Source of the DNA: Catenulispora sp.
Lineage (GTDB): Bacteria; Actinomycetota; Actinomycetes; Streptomycetales; Catenulisporaceae
NCBI GenBank assembly: GCA_013362315.1
Contig: JABFWL010000240.1
Coordinates: 1-32,286, forward strand
Reading direction: 5' to 3'
Length of the DNA: 32,286 bases
The notes under the pieces are model-generated. The model searched no databases. It was given only the letters and a program-made list of their open reading frames with translations, and had not been told where the DNA came from. Positions within the stretch are counted from its first letter, which is position 1. Every line of letters starts with the position of its first letter. Shown piece by piece: positions 9,051-17,450 of the stretch. The translations under genes were made by a program, and so were the position numbers.

Positions 9051-10754
9051 TCAGCGCGTCGCGGGGGTGGCGTCGAGGATCGTCTTCGGCGTTTCGATAC
9101 TGAGCGCGACGAGTAGATCGCGTTGTGTCTTCGACAATTGAGTGGTCTGGCGGAAGGTGCCGGCGGGGCCGGTGAAGGTGATCGCGTGCAGGCGCTGGAG
9201 TTCGGTTCGGATGCGGTTCCAGGTCACTCCGGAGGTGTTCTCCGCGACGCGGATGAGCAACAGCGCCAGCCAGCACAGCAGGACGTGGGCGCGTATCCGG
9301 TCTTCCAGCCGGTGGTAGACCGGCCGCAGGTCGATGATCGACTTCATGTCCTTCCATCCACGCTCCACTTCCAGAAGCTGCTTGTATCCGAGCGCGATGT
9401 CCTCGGGACTGAGCTTGGGATCGGAGCTGCGAAGGAGGTACTTGCCGTCGAGGTTGGCCTCGGCGGCGATCTTCTTGTTGTCGATGCGCAGCAGCCCGCC
9501 GGGCGTGACGCGCAGGAACCGCTTGAGCCCGGGCTTGGTGGAGATCACGCCCTCCAGCCGGGCGCGCTCGTGCCGCGCGAGCTTGTCGGTGTCGGCGATC
9601 GCCTCTTCGAGCTGGGCGACGAGCTTGGCGCGGACGGCAGCGTCGCGGTCGGCCTGCACCGGGTTGTAGCAGAGCACGAATCTGTCATCGCTTCCGATGT
9701 TGACCTCCTTGACCTGCAGGTTGTCCCGGACCGTGGCGTAGCGGCCCTGGCGGGACAGCGCAGCCTTGACCTCGGCCGAGCCCGAGCGCAGCTTCTCGCC
9801 GATGATGTAGCCCCCGGCACCGCGCATCAGCTCCCGCCGGTTGTCCGATGAGGAGAAACCTCGGTCGGCCACCCACACGATCCGCGACAGCGACCAGGCC
9901 CGCATGTCGTCCTTGACCTGCTGGATCAGCTTGGAGTCTGCCGTCCCGCCGGGCCAGCACCAGACCCGCACCGGGATCCCGTCGCGGGTGACAGCCATCC
10001 CGACCACGACCTGCGGCAGATCGTCCCGGCCGTCCTTGCTCTTGCCGAAGGCGCGGAATCCTCGCTGGTCAGCGGCCTTGTCGGGGTCGTCGGTGATGCG
10101 GCCGTGCTTGTCGCGCGGCAGCTCGGCGTCGGCTTCGTCGAGTTCGAAGTAGGTGTTGGTGGTGTCGAAGAACAGCAAGTCCACCTCCAGGTTCAGCAGA
10201 TCGGTGACCTGGAAGTAGACCTGCTCGGCCAATGTCGGCTCGATCGCCAGCAACTCGTCCATCGCCCGGTAGCAGGCGTCGTCGCCAACGGCCGCCAGGC
10301 CGTCGATGTGCGCGTCGTTGCAGATCCAGTCGACCGCGGCCAGCTTGGAGGAGGCGGCCAGCGCCCGGTTCGCGACCAGCGCGAACAGCACCCGCTCCAC
10401 CCGTGCCGCATCCAGCTTCCGCCCGGCCAGCAGTTCCCTGATCTGGCTGCCGATCCCGAGGCGACGCCACAGCGCGTCCAACACATACGTGCCGCCGAAC
10501 GACCGCGAGTCGGTGAACACCAGGTCGGCCGGCGCATCCGGCGGCGTCGACGTTGCCTCGGCGCCCAGCAGCCGGGACAGCGCGCCGATCAGTCGCTTGA
10601 TCGCGGCACGGTCGAGGGCGTCGGCACGGCCGAACGAGTACACGATCCTCGGCTTGGAGCGTCCGGCATCGGAGTCCCAGTCGTTGTGCGCCAGGTGCAG
10701 GTAGCGGACGACAGTGCCGTCCTTCGTGCGCCGCGTCGTCGTCTTCACATACAC
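9051..10754 (-). CDS. IS1634-family (IS4-related) DDE transposase
   Basis: The 567-residue protein appears full length and uninterrupted. The start is ATG 10754 with a weak AGGG site upstream. The RNase H-like DDE triad is visible as D197 (LLFFDTTNTYFE), D297 (IVWVADRGFSS) and E464 in the IS4-type Y-x6-E region (YKQLLEVERGWKDMKS). The opening VRYLHLAHNDWD and the later RPVYHRLEDRIRAHVLLC are typical of IS1634-like transposases. It would catalyse cut-and-paste movement of the surrounding element. The intact frame suggests recent arrival or continued activity. Confidence 0.9.
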   Translation of the reverse strand: MYVKTTTRRTKDGTVVRYLHLAHNDWDSDAGRSKPRIVYSFGRADALDRAAIKRLIGALSRLLGAEATSTPPDAPADLVFTDSRSFGGTYVLDALWRRLGIGSQIRELLAGRKLDAARVERVLFALVANRALAASSKLAAVDWICNDAHIDGLAAVGDDACYRAMDELLAIEPTLAEQVYFQVTDLLNLEVDLLFFDTTNTYFELDEADAELPRDKHGRITDDPDKAADQRGFRAFGKSKDGRDDLPQVVVGMAVTRDGIPVRVWCWPGGTADSKLIQQVKDDMRAWSLSRIVWVADRGFSSSDNRRELMRGAGGYIIGEKLRSGSAEVKAALSRQGRYATVRDNLQVKEVNIGSDDRFVLCYNPVQADRDAAVRAKLVAQLEEAIADTDKLARHERARLEGVISTKPGLKRFLRVTPGGLLRIDNKKIAAEANLDGKYLLRSSDPKLSPEDIALGYKQLLEVERGWKDMKSIIDLRPVYHRLEDRIRAHVLLCWLALLLIRVAENTSGVTWNRIRTELQRLHAITFTGPAGTFRQTTQLSKTQRDLLVALSIETPKTILDATPATR

Positions 10755-10984
10755 AAGCCCTAGATCATATACATCCCATCGCTGGTGAACAGGCTGTAGT
10801 CATCTGAAGCGTTTCTCTAGGCGATTTCGCGCTGACGCACGCACGACGACCCGCTGACCAGGCCCTCAACCCGGCAAGTTCTCTAGATCAGCCCTCGACC
10901 TGCGGAACCCCGGGAAGGACATCGTTTCGATGGTCTGCATGCTCCGAAGGTATGACGGGCGCTTTGCCGGCGAATCGGTCGGGC

Positions 10985-13660
10985 CTACTTAATGCCGCGA
11001 GCAAACTCCGCCAGCTGACTCCGCGACGATATCCCCAGCTTCGGAAACGCCCGGTACAGGTGGTGCCCGACCGTCCGCGGGCTGAGGAACAACTGTGTGG
11101 CGATGTCGCGGTTGGTCGCGCCTGCGGCCGCCAGACGCACCACTTCACGTTCCTGCGGAGTCAGACGGTCCAGTACGGTGCCGGTCTCCCGCCCCTGATC
11201 GGACACCTCACCGGTGCCCCGGAGCTCCGTCCTCGCGCGCTCCGCCCAGGCGGGCGTGCCCAGCCGGTCGAAGATCTCCAGCGCGCTGCGCAGGGTGCGG
11301 CGTGCGTCGGTACGGCGTAGCCGGCGGCGCAGCCATTCGCCGTAGAGCAGCAGGGTTCTGGCTTGCTCGAATGACGTGTCCAGGGCTTCATGGTGGCCGA
11401 GCGCCTCCCGGAAATGCGGCTCAGCCGCGTCCGTTTCAGCCGGACCGAGTGCGAGGGCGCGGCATCGTGCCGCGAGCGCGTCCGTCAGCGGCTGCTTGGT
11501 GATTGCGGCCCACCGCTCGTAGGCCTCGACGTACTCGGCGACCGCTCTGCCGCTCCTTGCGCCGGCCTCGACCAGGTCCGGAAGGAGAAACGCGGTCAGC
11601 AACGGCGAATCGACGAGGACCTTCTCCAACACTGTGTAAGCGGCCTCCGGATCGCCGGACCCGAGATGCGACCAGGCCAGGGCTCGGGCGGCGTGGACGA
11701 CCGCTGTGCCGATGCGATGCGCCTCGGCGTGTTCGACGGCTGATTCGGCTGACTCCCGGCACGCGCTCGTGTCGCCCTGGAGCGCGAACACGGCGGCGAG
11801 CGTGGCCCGCAGGTGGCAGGCCCGGTGTTCGTGCTCGCCGTACTCGGCGATGCGCAAGCCTTCCTCAGCGGCTTGCCGGGCCGTGTCCACCGCGCCGCCG
11901 GCCAACTGCGCCTCAGCCAGGAGGTGTAGGCAGGTCGCCTGCCATCCGTGCAAACCGTGGGAACGACAGAAAGCCAGTAACACTTCGGCCATCTGCCGGG
12001 CCGAGGAGTGGTCGGCCCCGGCATGGGCGGCGTAGGCCGCGAGGAACCGCAGACTGAACAGATTCGATTCGTCGTTGACGGTCCGGCCGAAGACGGTGTG
12101 ATCGACCGGTCCGTCGGCTGCCGCCAGCGTGGCCAGAGCGGACAAGGCCTCATTCCGCCCCCGTGCGCGCTCGCAAACCCGATCGAGCAATGCGCCGTCA
12201 CCGGCCGACAGCGCCGCATGACAGGCCTCGACGGTGATGGCGAACGTCTCGCCTTCCACGCGGTCGAGCAGGATCTCCACCGCTCGCGCCGCCGATCCCG
12301 AGTTCAGCTCCAGGGCCGCTCGTGCCCGGGCGAAGGCGGCCGATCCCCGTTCAGGCTCCGGCACCTGCTCCAGAAGCGCGGCGACCCGGGCGAACTGTCC
12401 GGCGTCGGCAGCGGCCTGTGCCGCCGCGATCAGTCGGCGCCGCCTTGACTCCGGACCCCCGGAAAGCTGTGCCGCGCGCTCGTAGGCCGCGGCCACGGCG
12501 GCTGCCGCGTGTCGGCCGTCGGCGCGCTCCGCCGCCTGATCCAAGTCCACGGCGGCGGCCTCGTCCGGTCCGAGGGCGGCCGCGGCCCGGTGCCAGGCGC
12601 GCCGGTCGGCGTGTTCGTCGCCGGGCAGTACCGCGGCGAGTGCCTGATGGGCCGCGACACGGTCGGCGAGAGCCGCCGCGTGGTACGCCGCAGTCCGCAC
12701 CAGGGGGTGACGGAACTCGACGCTCGTTCCACAGCGGATGAAACCCGCCTTCTCCGCGGGTTCCAGATCGACCAGTGTCGCCGAGGCGGCCCGCAGTACC
12801 ACCGCGATGTGGCCGGTGTCGTCGGCCGCGGCCACGAGCAGCGCGCGGCGCGTCGCCGGAGGCAGGGCTTCGATCTGCGTGTGGAACACGGCTTGTACCC
12901 GTGCCGACGGCGACAGGGGGGCCGGACCCAGAGACCCGGTCCGCTGCTCGTCGCTCATCGCCCGGGGAAGTTCGATCAGGGCCAGGGGGTTGCCGCAGGC
13001 CTGCTCCACGACGCGCTCAAGGACATGCGGCGGCATCCCCGCCTCACCGCGCGCCATCAGCAACGCGGTGGTGGAGGCCGCGTCGAGCCCTTCGACCCGC
13101 AACTCCGGCAATCCCGGCCGTGGCGCCTCACGCTGAGCGAATACCATCACCACGCCCTCGGCGTCCAGGCGCCGCGCCGCGAACGCCAACGCGTCCATCG
13201 ACGCCCCGTCGACCCACTGCGCGTCGTCGATCAGGCACAGCACCGGGTCTTCGCCGCCGTGCTCGGACAGCAGCGTCAACACGGCCAGCCCGATCAGGAA
13301 CCGGTCGGGGGCCCCGGACGCCGCCAGCCCGAACGCCGCCTTCAACGCCGCGGCCTGCGGTTCGGGCAGCAGGTCCAGGCCGCCCAGCGCCGGCCGCAGC
13401 AACTGGTGCAGCGCAGCGAACGGCAACTCGGCCTCGGACTCGACACCGGTGGTGCGCAGCACCCGAGCCCGGCCCGGCTCGGCCGCCATCCGGTCCAGCA
13501 GGACCGTTTTGCCGATGCCCGCATCGCCGTGGATCACCAGCGCCGCGCTGGTCCCCGCCTCGGCTGCGGCCAACAGATCGGCCAGTACCCGCAGCTCTGT
13601 GTCACGTCCGTACAACACCCGACCAACATACCCACCGGTCATGGCCCGGCGACTGGTCAC
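10985..13660 (-). CDS. LAL-type LuxR family transcriptional regulator with AAA ATPase domain
   Basis: The 891-residue protein has the size and layout of the LAL (large ATP-binding LuxR) group. Walker A is GDAGIGKT at residues 45-52 and Walker B is LCLIDDAQW at 141-149. A long TPR-like helical middle runs from about 350 to 800. The C-terminal LuxR helix-turn-helix is at about 825-891 (LTPQEREVVRLAAAGATN, then LFLSPRTVGHHLYR). The start is ambiguous: GTG 13660 gives the longest frame, and ATG 13642 is seven residues shorter and just as good relative to the N-terminal fold. It diverges from the GNAT/S41 pair with a 55-bp gap, so it may regulate them. The inducer is unknown. Confidence 0.88.
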   Translation of the reverse strand: MTSRRAMTGGYVGRVLYGRDTELRVLADLLAAAEAGTSAALVIHGDAGIGKTVLLDRMAAEPGRARVLRTTGVESEAELPFAALHQLLRPALGGLDLLPEPQAAALKAAFGLAASGAPDRFLIGLAVLTLLSEHGGEDPVLCLIDDAQWVDGASMDALAFAARRLDAEGVVMVFAQREAPRPGLPELRVEGLDAASTTALLMARGEAGMPPHVLERVVEQACGNPLALIELPRAMSDEQRTGSLGPAPLSPSARVQAVFHTQIEALPPATRRALLVAAADDTGHIAVVLRAASATLVDLEPAEKAGFIRCGTSVEFRHPLVRTAAYHAAALADRVAAHQALAAVLPGDEHADRRAWHRAAAALGPDEAAAVDLDQAAERADGRHAAAAVAAAYERAAQLSGGPESRRRRLIAAAQAAADAGQFARVAALLEQVPEPERGSAAFARARAALELNSGSAARAVEILLDRVEGETFAITVEACHAALSAGDGALLDRVCERARGRNEALSALATLAAADGPVDHTVFGRTVNDESNLFSLRFLAAYAAHAGADHSSARQMAEVLLAFCRSHGLHGWQATCLHLLAEAQLAGGAVDTARQAAEEGLRIAEYGEHEHRACHLRATLAAVFALQGDTSACRESAESAVEHAEAHRIGTAVVHAARALAWSHLGSGDPEAAYTVLEKVLVDSPLLTAFLLPDLVEAGARSGRAVAEYVEAYERWAAITKQPLTDALAARCRALALGPAETDAAEPHFREALGHHEALDTSFEQARTLLLYGEWLRRRLRRTDARRTLRSALEIFDRLGTPAWAERARTELRGTGEVSDQGRETGTVLDRLTPQEREVVRLAAAGATNRDIATQLFLSPRTVGHHLYRAFPKLGISSRSQLAEFARGIK

Positions 13661-13715
13661 GTTAAGTCATGCCGACCGATTCGCCGGTACCCGCACCACT
13701 CCTACCGTTCAAGCC

Positions 13716-14222
13716 ATGACGATGACACAGAGCGCCACCATCGAAACCGCCCGCCTCGTGCTCCGCCCGATCTCCCGGGAAGAGGCCGAACACATCGCCG
13801 CCGGCTCCCGCGACGGCAGGCTGTGGAGCGAGGGCTACCCGCGCGGCGATGATCAAGACGTCGCCCGGATGCTCCTCGGCATGGCACCACCCGCCGACCC
13901 GTTGTTCGGGCCGCTCCAGGTCGCCCTGCTCGGCTCCGGCACCGTCATCGGGGGCATCGGGTTCATGGGACCGCCGGACGCCGACGGCACCGTCGAGATC
14001 GGCTACGGTGTCGCCCCCGAGGCCGAGGGGCGCGGCTACACGACCGAAGCGGTACTCGCCCTGCTGCATTGGGCCTTCACCGTCGGCGGGGTCCGCCGGG
14101 TAATCGCCACGACAGCTCTCGACAATTACGGCTCCCAGCGGGTCCTGGACAAGGCAGGCCTGACCCTGACCCGGTCGGACGAGACCCTGCATCATTACGA
14201 GATCACGAGGACCAACGGATGA
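13716..14222 (+). CDS. GNAT family N-acetyltransferase (RimJ/RimL type)
   Basis: The 168-residue protein starts at ATG 13716 within a longer open frame. The fold markers of Acetyltransf_3 are in order: ARLVLRPISREE at the N-terminus, the acidic strand VEIGYGVAPEAEGRGYTTEA with the acetyl-CoA pyrophosphate loop (E-G-R-G-Y), and the C-terminal LDNYGSQRVLDKAGL. It would transfer an acetyl group from acetyl-CoA to an amine; the substrate is not evident. The stop overlaps the next gene (ATGA), so the two are co-translated. The short gap to the divergent LAL regulator suggests shared control. Confidence 0.85.
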   Translation: MTMTQSATIETARLVLRPISREEAEHIAAGSRDGRLWSEGYPRGDDQDVARMLLGMAPPADPLFGPLQVALLGSGTVIGGIGFMGPPDADGTVEIGYGVAPEAEGRGYTTEAVLALLHWAFTVGGVRRVIATTALDNYGSQRVLDKAGLTLTRSDETLHHYEITRTNG

Positions 14223-15157
14223 GTGATGAAAACCTGCTGAGGGCCAGAACCTTAGGCAGTGTCGTGTCGAAGCTTCAGCCCACCCCTGTCATCGACGAGA
14301 CAGCCCGGCTGCTGACCGAGAATTACGTCTTCCCTGAGATAGCCGAGCAGCTCGCCGCCCTGCTCCGACGACGTCTCGCCGAGGGTGCCTATGACGTCGA
14401 CGGTGCCGAGGAGCTCGCGGGTCTGGTCACCGCGGACCTGCAGTCCGTCAACGACGACAAACACCTGAGACTGAAGTATCACGATGTCCCGGTATCCCCC
14501 GAGCAGGGCGCGGCCACTCTGGAATCGATCCGCCGGGACTTCGACACCTCGCTGGGCGGAGCGCCACGGGTGGAGCTGCTCGACGGCGGGGTCGCAGTGG
14601 TGGAGCTGGCGCCGATGCTGTTCCCGCTGGACTGGGCCGCCGAACCGCTCGGCGCCGCGCTCACCCTGGCTTCCCGCGCCCAGGCGCTGGTCGTGGACCT
14701 TCGCAACAACCGGGGCGGCGACCCGGAGACCGTCGCCTTCGTCTGCAGCTACCTCCTGAACAAGCGCACTCACCTCAACACCATGTACTGGCGCCGCGGT
14801 GAGCGCACCGAGCAGTCCTGGAGCCTGCCGCACGTTCCCGGCGCGCGCTTCGGTGGCAGCAAGCCGTTGTATGTCCTGTCCAGTGACAGCACCTTCTCCG
14901 CCGCCGAGGAGCTGGCGTACGACCTGCAGCAGCTCGGCCGCGCCGTCATCGTCGGCGAACGCACCCGCGGCGGCGCCCACCCCTGCAAGGGGTGGACCGT
15001 GCACCCTCACCTGGAAGCCACCATCCCGACCGGTCGCGCCGTCAATCCAGTCTCCGGCACGAACTGGGAGGGCACCGGCGTGCAGCCGGACGTCCCCTGC
15101 GCCGCTGCCGAGGCGCTTGACCGGGCGCACGCACTCGCACTGGCTCGATTGGCCTGA
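14219..15157 (+). CDS. S41 family peptidase (C-terminal-processing/IRBP-like)
   Basis: The 312-residue protein starts at ATG 14219, overlapping the upstream stop. An N-terminal helical region (residues 15-100, as in the IRBP-type N domain) precedes the tail-specific protease core: VVDLRNNRGGDPE at 158-170, the nucleophile region DSTFSAAEELAYDLQ with probable catalytic Ser227, and VGERTRGGAHP with probable Glu247. No PDZ domain and no signal peptide are visible, so a cytoplasmic or non-classical role is likelier than periplasmic Prc-type processing. Some S41_N/IRBP-like proteins have this compact form. Pairing with an acetyltransferase is unusual, and the biological target is not inferable. 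Confidence 0.85.
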   Translation: MSDENLLRARTLGSVVSKLQPTPVIDETARLLTENYVFPEIAEQLAALLRRRLAEGAYDVDGAEELAGLVTADLQSVNDDKHLRLKYHDVPVSPEQGAATLESIRRDFDTSLGGAPRVELLDGGVAVVELAPMLFPLDWAAEPLGAALTLASRAQALVVDLRNNRGGDPETVAFVCSYLLNKRTHLNTMYWRRGERTEQSWSLPHVPGARFGGSKPLYVLSSDSTFSAAEELAYDLQQLGRAVIVGERTRGGAHPCKGWTVHPHLEATIPTGRAVNPVSGTNWEGTGVQPDVPCAAAEALDRAHALALARLA

Positions 15158-15166
15158 CCACCGGCA

Positions 15167-15630
15167 TCATGGCCGCCGTCGCCCGTGCCATGGATGAGAC
15201 CGCGCCCACAGCTTCCCGTGCGGCACATTGCCGCACGGGTCGTCATGGACCGGGCCTCGGCCGGCATCCACCGTCATCGACTCGACATGTATTGTCCGAT
15301 TCAAGACGCTGAACTGGTTCGGGGGTGCGGCCCCGTCATCGATGGCGTTGCCGCGGGCCAGGTCGGCGAGATCGGCCGCGGCCTGTCCGGCGTGCCAGCC
15401 TTCGAGGCTCCATCGGCGGCCATCATGTCGGTCACAAAGCGGCGGGCGGCGGCGCCGATCTCGCGGTCCGCGGCGCGCGCCAGATTGGCCGGCCGCCAGC
15501 CGTATGGCAAGCACTTCTTATCCAGCGCATCCATGTGGAGACCGAACAAGATGGTGTCCATCGCGCGACACCATCCGGTGCCCCGGGTCTCGTCGACCAG
15601 CACGGCGCACGGACGCCTCGACCGCCACAT
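15167..15630 (-). pseudogene. Decayed hypothetical gene, apparent frameshift near 15415-15435
   Basis: Two overlapping minus-strand frames look like one broken coding sequence with GC-rich third positions. The upstream part (15630 to about 15420) reads TGWCRAMDTILFGLHMDALD and continues to RRFVTDMMAADG. The downstream part, in another frame, runs from RRWSLEGWHAGQAAADLADL through LNRTIHVESMTVDAGRGP to a stop at 15167. Joined near 15420-15430 they make one plausible protein. Further left-hand sequence (KHVAVEASVRRAG, about 15610-15650) in a third frame suggests more damage. I do not recognise the family. Two independent small genes cannot be excluded. Confidence 0.35.
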
Positions 15631-15875
15631 GCTTCGTTACCCGGAGATCGAGGCGAACCGGGCCTGGGATCGCCGGCGCTGCGGTGCGTCGCCCCGACCG
15701 TGCTGGTGTCGGCCGTCGGCTCGGCCGCCGTCCTGGACGTGTTGCGTTTCGCCGGATACGCACCCTCGGCGCATCAGGCCGACGGTGCCGTCGTGGTGGG
15801 CAAGATGGCGGGCCCGTGCTTGTCCATCTTGAGCCGGTTGAGGGAACCTGCGGCGCGGCGCGCCTGGTCTTTTTC
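15631..15875. other. Non-coding or degraded stretch left of the AT-rich inverted repeat
   Basis: No credible gene. Open frames on both strands are Arg/Pro-rich and look like GC-driven shadows. A few residues on the minus strand may be the lost 5' end of the decayed gene at 15167-15630. One plus-strand frame (VLDVLRFAGYAPSAHQADGA) has fair codon use, but it has no start with a ribosome-binding site and no recognised family. Confidence 0.3.
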
Positions 15876-15912
15876 TAGCTCGACTATAGTTATTGTAAAT
15901 ATAGTCGAGCTA
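15876..15912. promoter_or_regulatory. AT-rich perfect 13-bp inverted repeat, candidate operator/divergent promoter
   Basis: TAGCTCGACTATA (15876-15888) and TATAGTCGAGCTA (15900-15912) are perfect reverse complements separated by 11 AT-rich bases (GTTATTGTAAA). The patch stands out in very GC-rich DNA. Each arm supplies a TATAGT -10-like hexamer, one per strand (15900-15905 plus, 15888-15883 minus). The plus one would place transcription start near 15912, exactly on an ATG, allowing leaderless translation. The arrangement suits an autoregulated divergent promoter, but protein binding is inference. Confidence 0.55.
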
Positions 15913-15923
15913 TGGAGGCGCCC

Positions 15924-17450
15924 ATGGCATCCACTCCTGCCAAGCCCCAGGATGTCTTCGGCCGCGATGTGGAGTGGGCCGACCTGGCCGATTTCGCGGT
16001 CTCTCCGTTACCCGGCCTGCGGGTCGCCGTGGTCTACGGCCGACGCCGCCAAGGAAAGTCCTATCTGCTGCGACGGCTGGCCGAGGCTTGCGGCGGGCTG
16101 TACCACCTGGCGACCGAGCAGGCCGAGGCGGTCTCCCTGCGTCGGTTCGCCGATGCCGTGGCCGAATGGCAGCGGCTGCCGGCTGGAGCCCTGGGGTTCC
16201 GGGACTGGGAGCACGCGCTGGACAGCACGTTCGAATTCATGACTCGGCGCGACGCCCGCGACGACGTCCCTCCCTTGCTCGTGCTCGACGAGTTTCCCTA
16301 TCTGGCCAACGAGACGCAAGGGCTGGCCTCCGTCATCCAGGGACTCTACGACCGGCTCGGGCCGGGCGGGCTGGGGCAGCGCGAACCGCTGCGGCTCATC
16401 CTGTGCGGCTCGGCGATTTCCGTGATGTCCGGGCTGTTGTCCGGCACCAAGGCGCTACGCGGCCGCGGTGCCCTGGAGCTGAAGGTCAGACCGTTCGGGT
16501 ACCGCGAGGCGAGGCACTTCTGGCAGATCGAGGACCTGCCCACCGCGTTCCTGCACAACGCTCTGATCGGGGGCACACCGGGATATCGCGAACTCGCCCC
16601 GGCTCCTCGTGTCGGGGAAACTCCAGACGGGGTGGCCGATTGGATCGCCCGCAACGTCCTGCGGCCGTCGGTGCCGTTGTTCGACGAGGCCAACCGGGTC
16701 GTCCACGAGGACCCGCGGATCCGCGACGCCGCCTTGTACAACTCCATCCTGGCCGTCGTCGCCGCGGGCGAGAGCTCGCCGACGAAGATCGGCGGACTGC
16801 TCCAACGGCCCGCGACCTCCCTGACCCACCAGCTGACCATGTTGGAATCGGCCGGATTCCTCGACCGCTCCCAGGATCTGCTACTGGAGCGGCGGCCCGT
16901 CATCGCCGTCAACGACCCGGTCATCCGCCTGCACCATCTGGTCATCGAGCCCTACCTGGCTGACTTGGAGGCCGGCCGGGCCCGGCGGGTCTGGACGGAG
17001 TCCGCGCACACCGTGGAGTCGAAGATCCTCGGCCCGCACTTCGAGACCCTGGCCGCCGAATGGGTGCGCCACCACGCCGCCGAGGAGGCCGGGCTGGACG
17101 TCGGCGTCACCGGGCAGACCGTCGTACCCTGCCGCGAGCACAAAGCAGGACACGAGATCGACATCCTGTCGCTGGCCCGCGGCGCTCGGCCGCGCAGCAC
17201 CGCGGCGCCGATCGCCTTCATCGGCGAGGCCAAGTCCCGCGACCGCAGACCCGGGACCGCTCAACTGGAGCGGCTGGAACACCTTCGCGCGCTGCTCACC
17301 AGGTCCGGCCACGACGCATCGACCGCGAAGCTCGGACTGTTCAGCACCTCAGGGTTCACCGACGAGGTCCAGGCAGCCGCAGCGCGGTCTACCGGTGAGA
17401 TCCTGCTTGTCGGCTTCGACGAGCTCTACGGAGAGCCACGCGGGGCATGA
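15924..17450 (+). CDS. AAA ATPase with C-terminal PD-(D/E)XK-like domain (archaeal-type ATPase/DUF234-like)
   Basis: The 508-residue protein starts at ATG 15924, five bases after GGAGG (15914-15918). An in-frame ATG at 15912 would add four residues and could serve a leaderless transcript. The N-terminal FGRDVEWADL leads into Walker A GRRRQGKS (39-46), Walker B LLVLDEF (118-124) and a sensor-like strand LRLILCGSAISVMSG. A winged-helix region follows at about 270-330 (KIGGLLQRPATSLTHQLTML). The C-terminus has HEIDILSL and IAFIGEAKS, matching the D...ExK core of PD-(D/E)XK nucleases and the DUF234-type tail. Proteins of this build are poorly characterised; links to mobile DNA or defence are suggested, not proven. 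A decayed gene and the AT-rich repeat upstream point to acquired DNA. Confidence 0.82.
   Translation: MASTPAKPQDVFGRDVEWADLADFAVSPLPGLRVAVVYGRRRQGKSYLLRRLAEACGGLYHLATEQAEAVSLRRFADAVAEWQRLPAGALGFRDWEHALDSTFEFMTRRDARDDVPPLLVLDEFPYLANETQGLASVIQGLYDRLGPGGLGQREPLRLILCGSAISVMSGLLSGTKALRGRGALELKVRPFGYREARHFWQIEDLPTAFLHNALIGGTPGYRELAPAPRVGETPDGVADWIARNVLRPSVPLFDEANRVVHEDPRIRDAALYNSILAVVAAGESSPTKIGGLLQRPATSLTHQLTMLESAGFLDRSQDLLLERRPVIAVNDPVIRLHHLVIEPYLADLEAGRARRVWTESAHTVESKILGPHFETLAAEWVRHHAAEEAGLDVGVTGQTVVPCREHKAGHEIDILSLARGARPRSTAAPIAFIGEAKSRDRRPGTAQLERLEHLRALLTRSGHDASTAKLGLFSTSGFTDEVQAAAARSTGEILLVGFDELYGEPRGA

Larger units (their letters stand above)
8901..10913. mobile_element. IS1634-like insertion sequence (about 2.0 kb)
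   Basis: A single intact transposase gene lies between imperfect terminal inverted repeats: 8901-8917 (CCGGAGTTCCGCAGATC) and 10897-10913, whose complement reads CCGGGGTTCCGCAGGTC (15 of 17 identical). That gives a 2013-bp element, a usual size for the group. No target-site duplication is obvious next to these ends. A 9-bp direct repeat, TCTCTAGGC, occurs at 8988-8996 and 10814-10822 and offers an alternative boundary. A second inverted pair, GTCACC/GGTGAC, lies at 8922-8936. Boundaries are therefore tentative; the identity of the element rests on the transposase. Confidence 0.55.
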
